NCBI GenBank assembly: GCA_900557355.1
Contig: USSR01000250.1
Location: forward strand, 1-8,940
Source: an uncultured Bacteroides sp.
GTDB taxonomy: Bacteria > Bacteroidota > Bacteroidia > Bacteroidales > Bacteroidaceae
Length of the DNA: 8,940 nt
Reading direction: 5' to 3'
The position numbers were made by a program, and so were the translations under genes. Shown here in pieces: positions 7,488 through 8,940 of this stretch. The notes beneath the pieces were generated by a model that saw only the letters and a program-made list of their open reading frames with translations, made no database searches and was not told the origin of the DNA. Each line of letters opens with the position of its first letter. Position 1 is the first letter of the stretch.

Positions 7488-8940
7488 ATGAAGAAATTAA
7501 TATATTACATAGCAATGTCCATTCTGTGCATTTTACCTTATTCATGCTCATTAGATGAAGAGGCAAGAAGCGAAATGGAAAAGAAGAATTACATGACTAA
7601 TGCTAAAGAAGCACAAGATGTTCTATTAGGAGTATATCGTACAACTGTTGAAGATGCTGCATACGGGTATCATCTATCTTTCTTGTTCAACATGGGAACA
7701 GATATATCTCAAGGAGAAGGTTCCGATATAACGAATTATCGTATCATTGTCAATAACGCTTTTCCTACTACCCAAGTAGAAATTCAACAAACATGGCAAG
7801 TTCTTTATAAAGGTATCTACAGAGCAAACGACTTCCTGGAACGTATTAGTGGAAAAATAGAGACTTATAATACTACTGATAAAAAAATCGCAACTCTTTA
7901 TATAGCCGAAGCCAGAGCGTTAAGAGCCATGTTCTATTTCGAGTTAGTTCGTCGTTATGGAAATATTCCTTTGATTACCAGTACAGAGATGTCTTATCAA
8001 GCTCCTACTACTTTTACACAGGCTACTCCTGATAAAGTATATGAATTTATTGAAGACGATCTTCTTTATGCTAGTGAAGTCCTACCATATGCAATCGACG
8101 ATCAGCTTCGTGAGAACACATCATATCGTTTTAGTAAAGGGGCAGCACTTGGGCTCTTGGCAAAAGTGTATGCTACATGGGCAGGATATCCTGTACAAAA
8201 TACAGCAAAATGGGAAGATGCTGCCAAAACAGCACGTATCCTCATCGAATCCGGCAAACATTCATTACTGCGCAATTATGAAAAGTTATGGGAAAATACT
8301 TGTAGCAGTGTATGGGATCCAACAGAAAGCTTAATCGAGATTTCATTCTATTCTCCTACCGTATCTGGTTCTGGAGATCCTGTAGGGCGTATCGGCAAAT
8401 GGAATGGAGTAAAAACAACAGCTATCGCCGGTGTACGAGGTAGTTGTGCAGGAAATATGAAAGTAGTCCATACATTCGTGCTCGATTGGAGAGACGGCAA
8501 AAATGCAAATGACAAACGTCGCGATCTATCAGTAGCAAACTATAAGTATGATGACGATTACGTATTATGGGCTAAAGGTAAAAGTGACACGGAAGAATCT
8601 GCAAAATTAAAAGACCAAGATCCCACTCAAGCTCAAAAAGAAAAACAAAACTATACACCAGCCAAATGGGATCTTATAAAATACCAAAAGACAGGTGGGG
8701 TTATCAATAACGATAAATCTAACGCAAACTGGTATTTCTTACGTTATGCAGATGTATTACTCATCTATGCCGAAGCGCTGAATGAATGGAAACATGGTCC
8801 TACCACAGAAGCTTATGCTGCAATTAACGAAGTTCGTCGTCGTGGATATGGATATCCTAGCAATACAGGAAGCTGCGACCTTTCAAACTTAAATGAAGAA
8901 ACTTTCCGTGAAGCAGTCAGAAAAGAACGTGCGTATGAGG
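7488..8940 (+). CDS. SusD/RagB-family nutrient-binding surface lipoprotein, 3'-partial
   Basis: The frame is open from the ATG at 7488 to the right edge, giving 484 complete codons plus one base; perhaps 50-120 residues are missing given the usual SusD length. The lipoprotein signal has its lipobox cysteine at C20 (LPYSC), followed by SLDEEA, a surface-export-like acidic pattern. The N-terminal SusD-like region includes YIAEARALRAMFYFELVRRY then GNIPLI (138-163), the TPR-helix hallmark that packs against SusC. The C-terminal SusD/RagB region includes WYFLRYADVLLIYAEALNE (415-433), INEVRRRG (446-453) and the start of the FREAVRKERAYE motif at the edge. A charged, low-hydrophobicity segment at about 363-389 is probably a variable surface loop. 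The protein binds glycan at the cell surface and forms the lid of the transporter encoded just upstream. The start gives a proper signal peptide and lies 14 bases after the SusC stop. Confidence 0.96.
   Translation, partial: MKKLIYYIAMSILCILPYSCSLDEEARSEMEKKNYMTNAKEAQDVLLGVYRTTVEDAAYGYHLSFLFNMGTDISQGEGSDITNYRIIVNNAFPTTQVEIQQTWQVLYKGIYRANDFLERISGKIETYNTTDKKIATLYIAEARALRAMFYFELVRRYGNIPLITSTEMSYQAPTTFTQATPDKVYEFIEDDLLYASEVLPYAIDDQLRENTSYRFSKGAALGLLAKVYATWAGYPVQNTAKWEDAAKTARILIESGKHSLLRNYEKLWENTCSSVWDPTESLIEISFYSPTVSGSGDPVGRIGKWNGVKTTAIAGVRGSCAGNMKVVHTFVLDWRDGKNANDKRRDLSVANYKYDDDYVLWAKGKSDTEESAKLKDQDPTQAQKEKQNYTPAKWDLIKYQKTGGVINNDKSNANWYFLRYADVLLIYAEALNEWKHGPTTEAYAAINEVRRRGYGYPSNTGSCDLSNLNEETFREAVRKERAYE

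Noticed and set aside
7498..7507. Palindrome TAATATATTA at the start of the SusD-like gene
   Set aside because: It is a trivial AT-only palindrome inside signal-peptide codons, with no other operator-like features.
8041..8334. A 97-residue + strand open frame
   Set aside because: It lies wholly inside the SusD-like gene in another frame, and the SusD frame has clear family motifs on both sides.

Overview
The window is a stretch of a Bacteroidota chromosome, most likely a gut Bacteroides or close relative. It is AT-rich, its starts lack clear Shine-Dalgarno sites, it encodes lipoproteins with acidic residues right after the lipobox cysteine, and it carries an adjacent SusC/SusD-type pair. It is the interior of a polysaccharide utilization locus (PUL). 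All four genes are on the + strand, 14 to 26 bases apart, which fits one operon. Both ends of the window cut a gene.

Layout: (1) positions 1-2074, a polysaccharide lyase of the heparinase II/III fold, closest by eye to family PL12 (heparinase III type), with its extreme 5' end outside the window; (2) 2093-4291, a 732-residue surface lipoprotein built of about five ~100-residue beta-sandwich-like repeats plus a C-terminal region holding all its tryptophans, probably a surface glycan-binding protein; (3) 4318-7473, a complete 1051-residue SusC/RagA TonB-dependent outer-membrane transporter; (4) 7488 to the right edge, a SusD/RagB lipoprotein cut by the window end after 484 codons. No gap exceeds 26 bases. 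I see no RNA gene, mobile element, CRISPR array, regulator gene or convincing promoter.

Inferred working model: the repeat lipoprotein and SusD-like protein capture a uronic-acid-containing glycan at the cell surface, the SusC-like channel imports it using TonB energy, and the lyase cleaves it by beta-elimination, probably in the periplasm. The lyase's catalytic Asn, Tyr and His appear present. The Asn motif reads GNI rather than the GNH of Pedobacter heparinase III as I recall it, so heparan sulfate should not be assumed as substrate. I see no wholly new system; the best leads are the undefined substrate, the repeat lipoprotein, the enzyme-SGBP-SusC-SusD gene order, and perfect RNA hairpins early in two of the coding regions.
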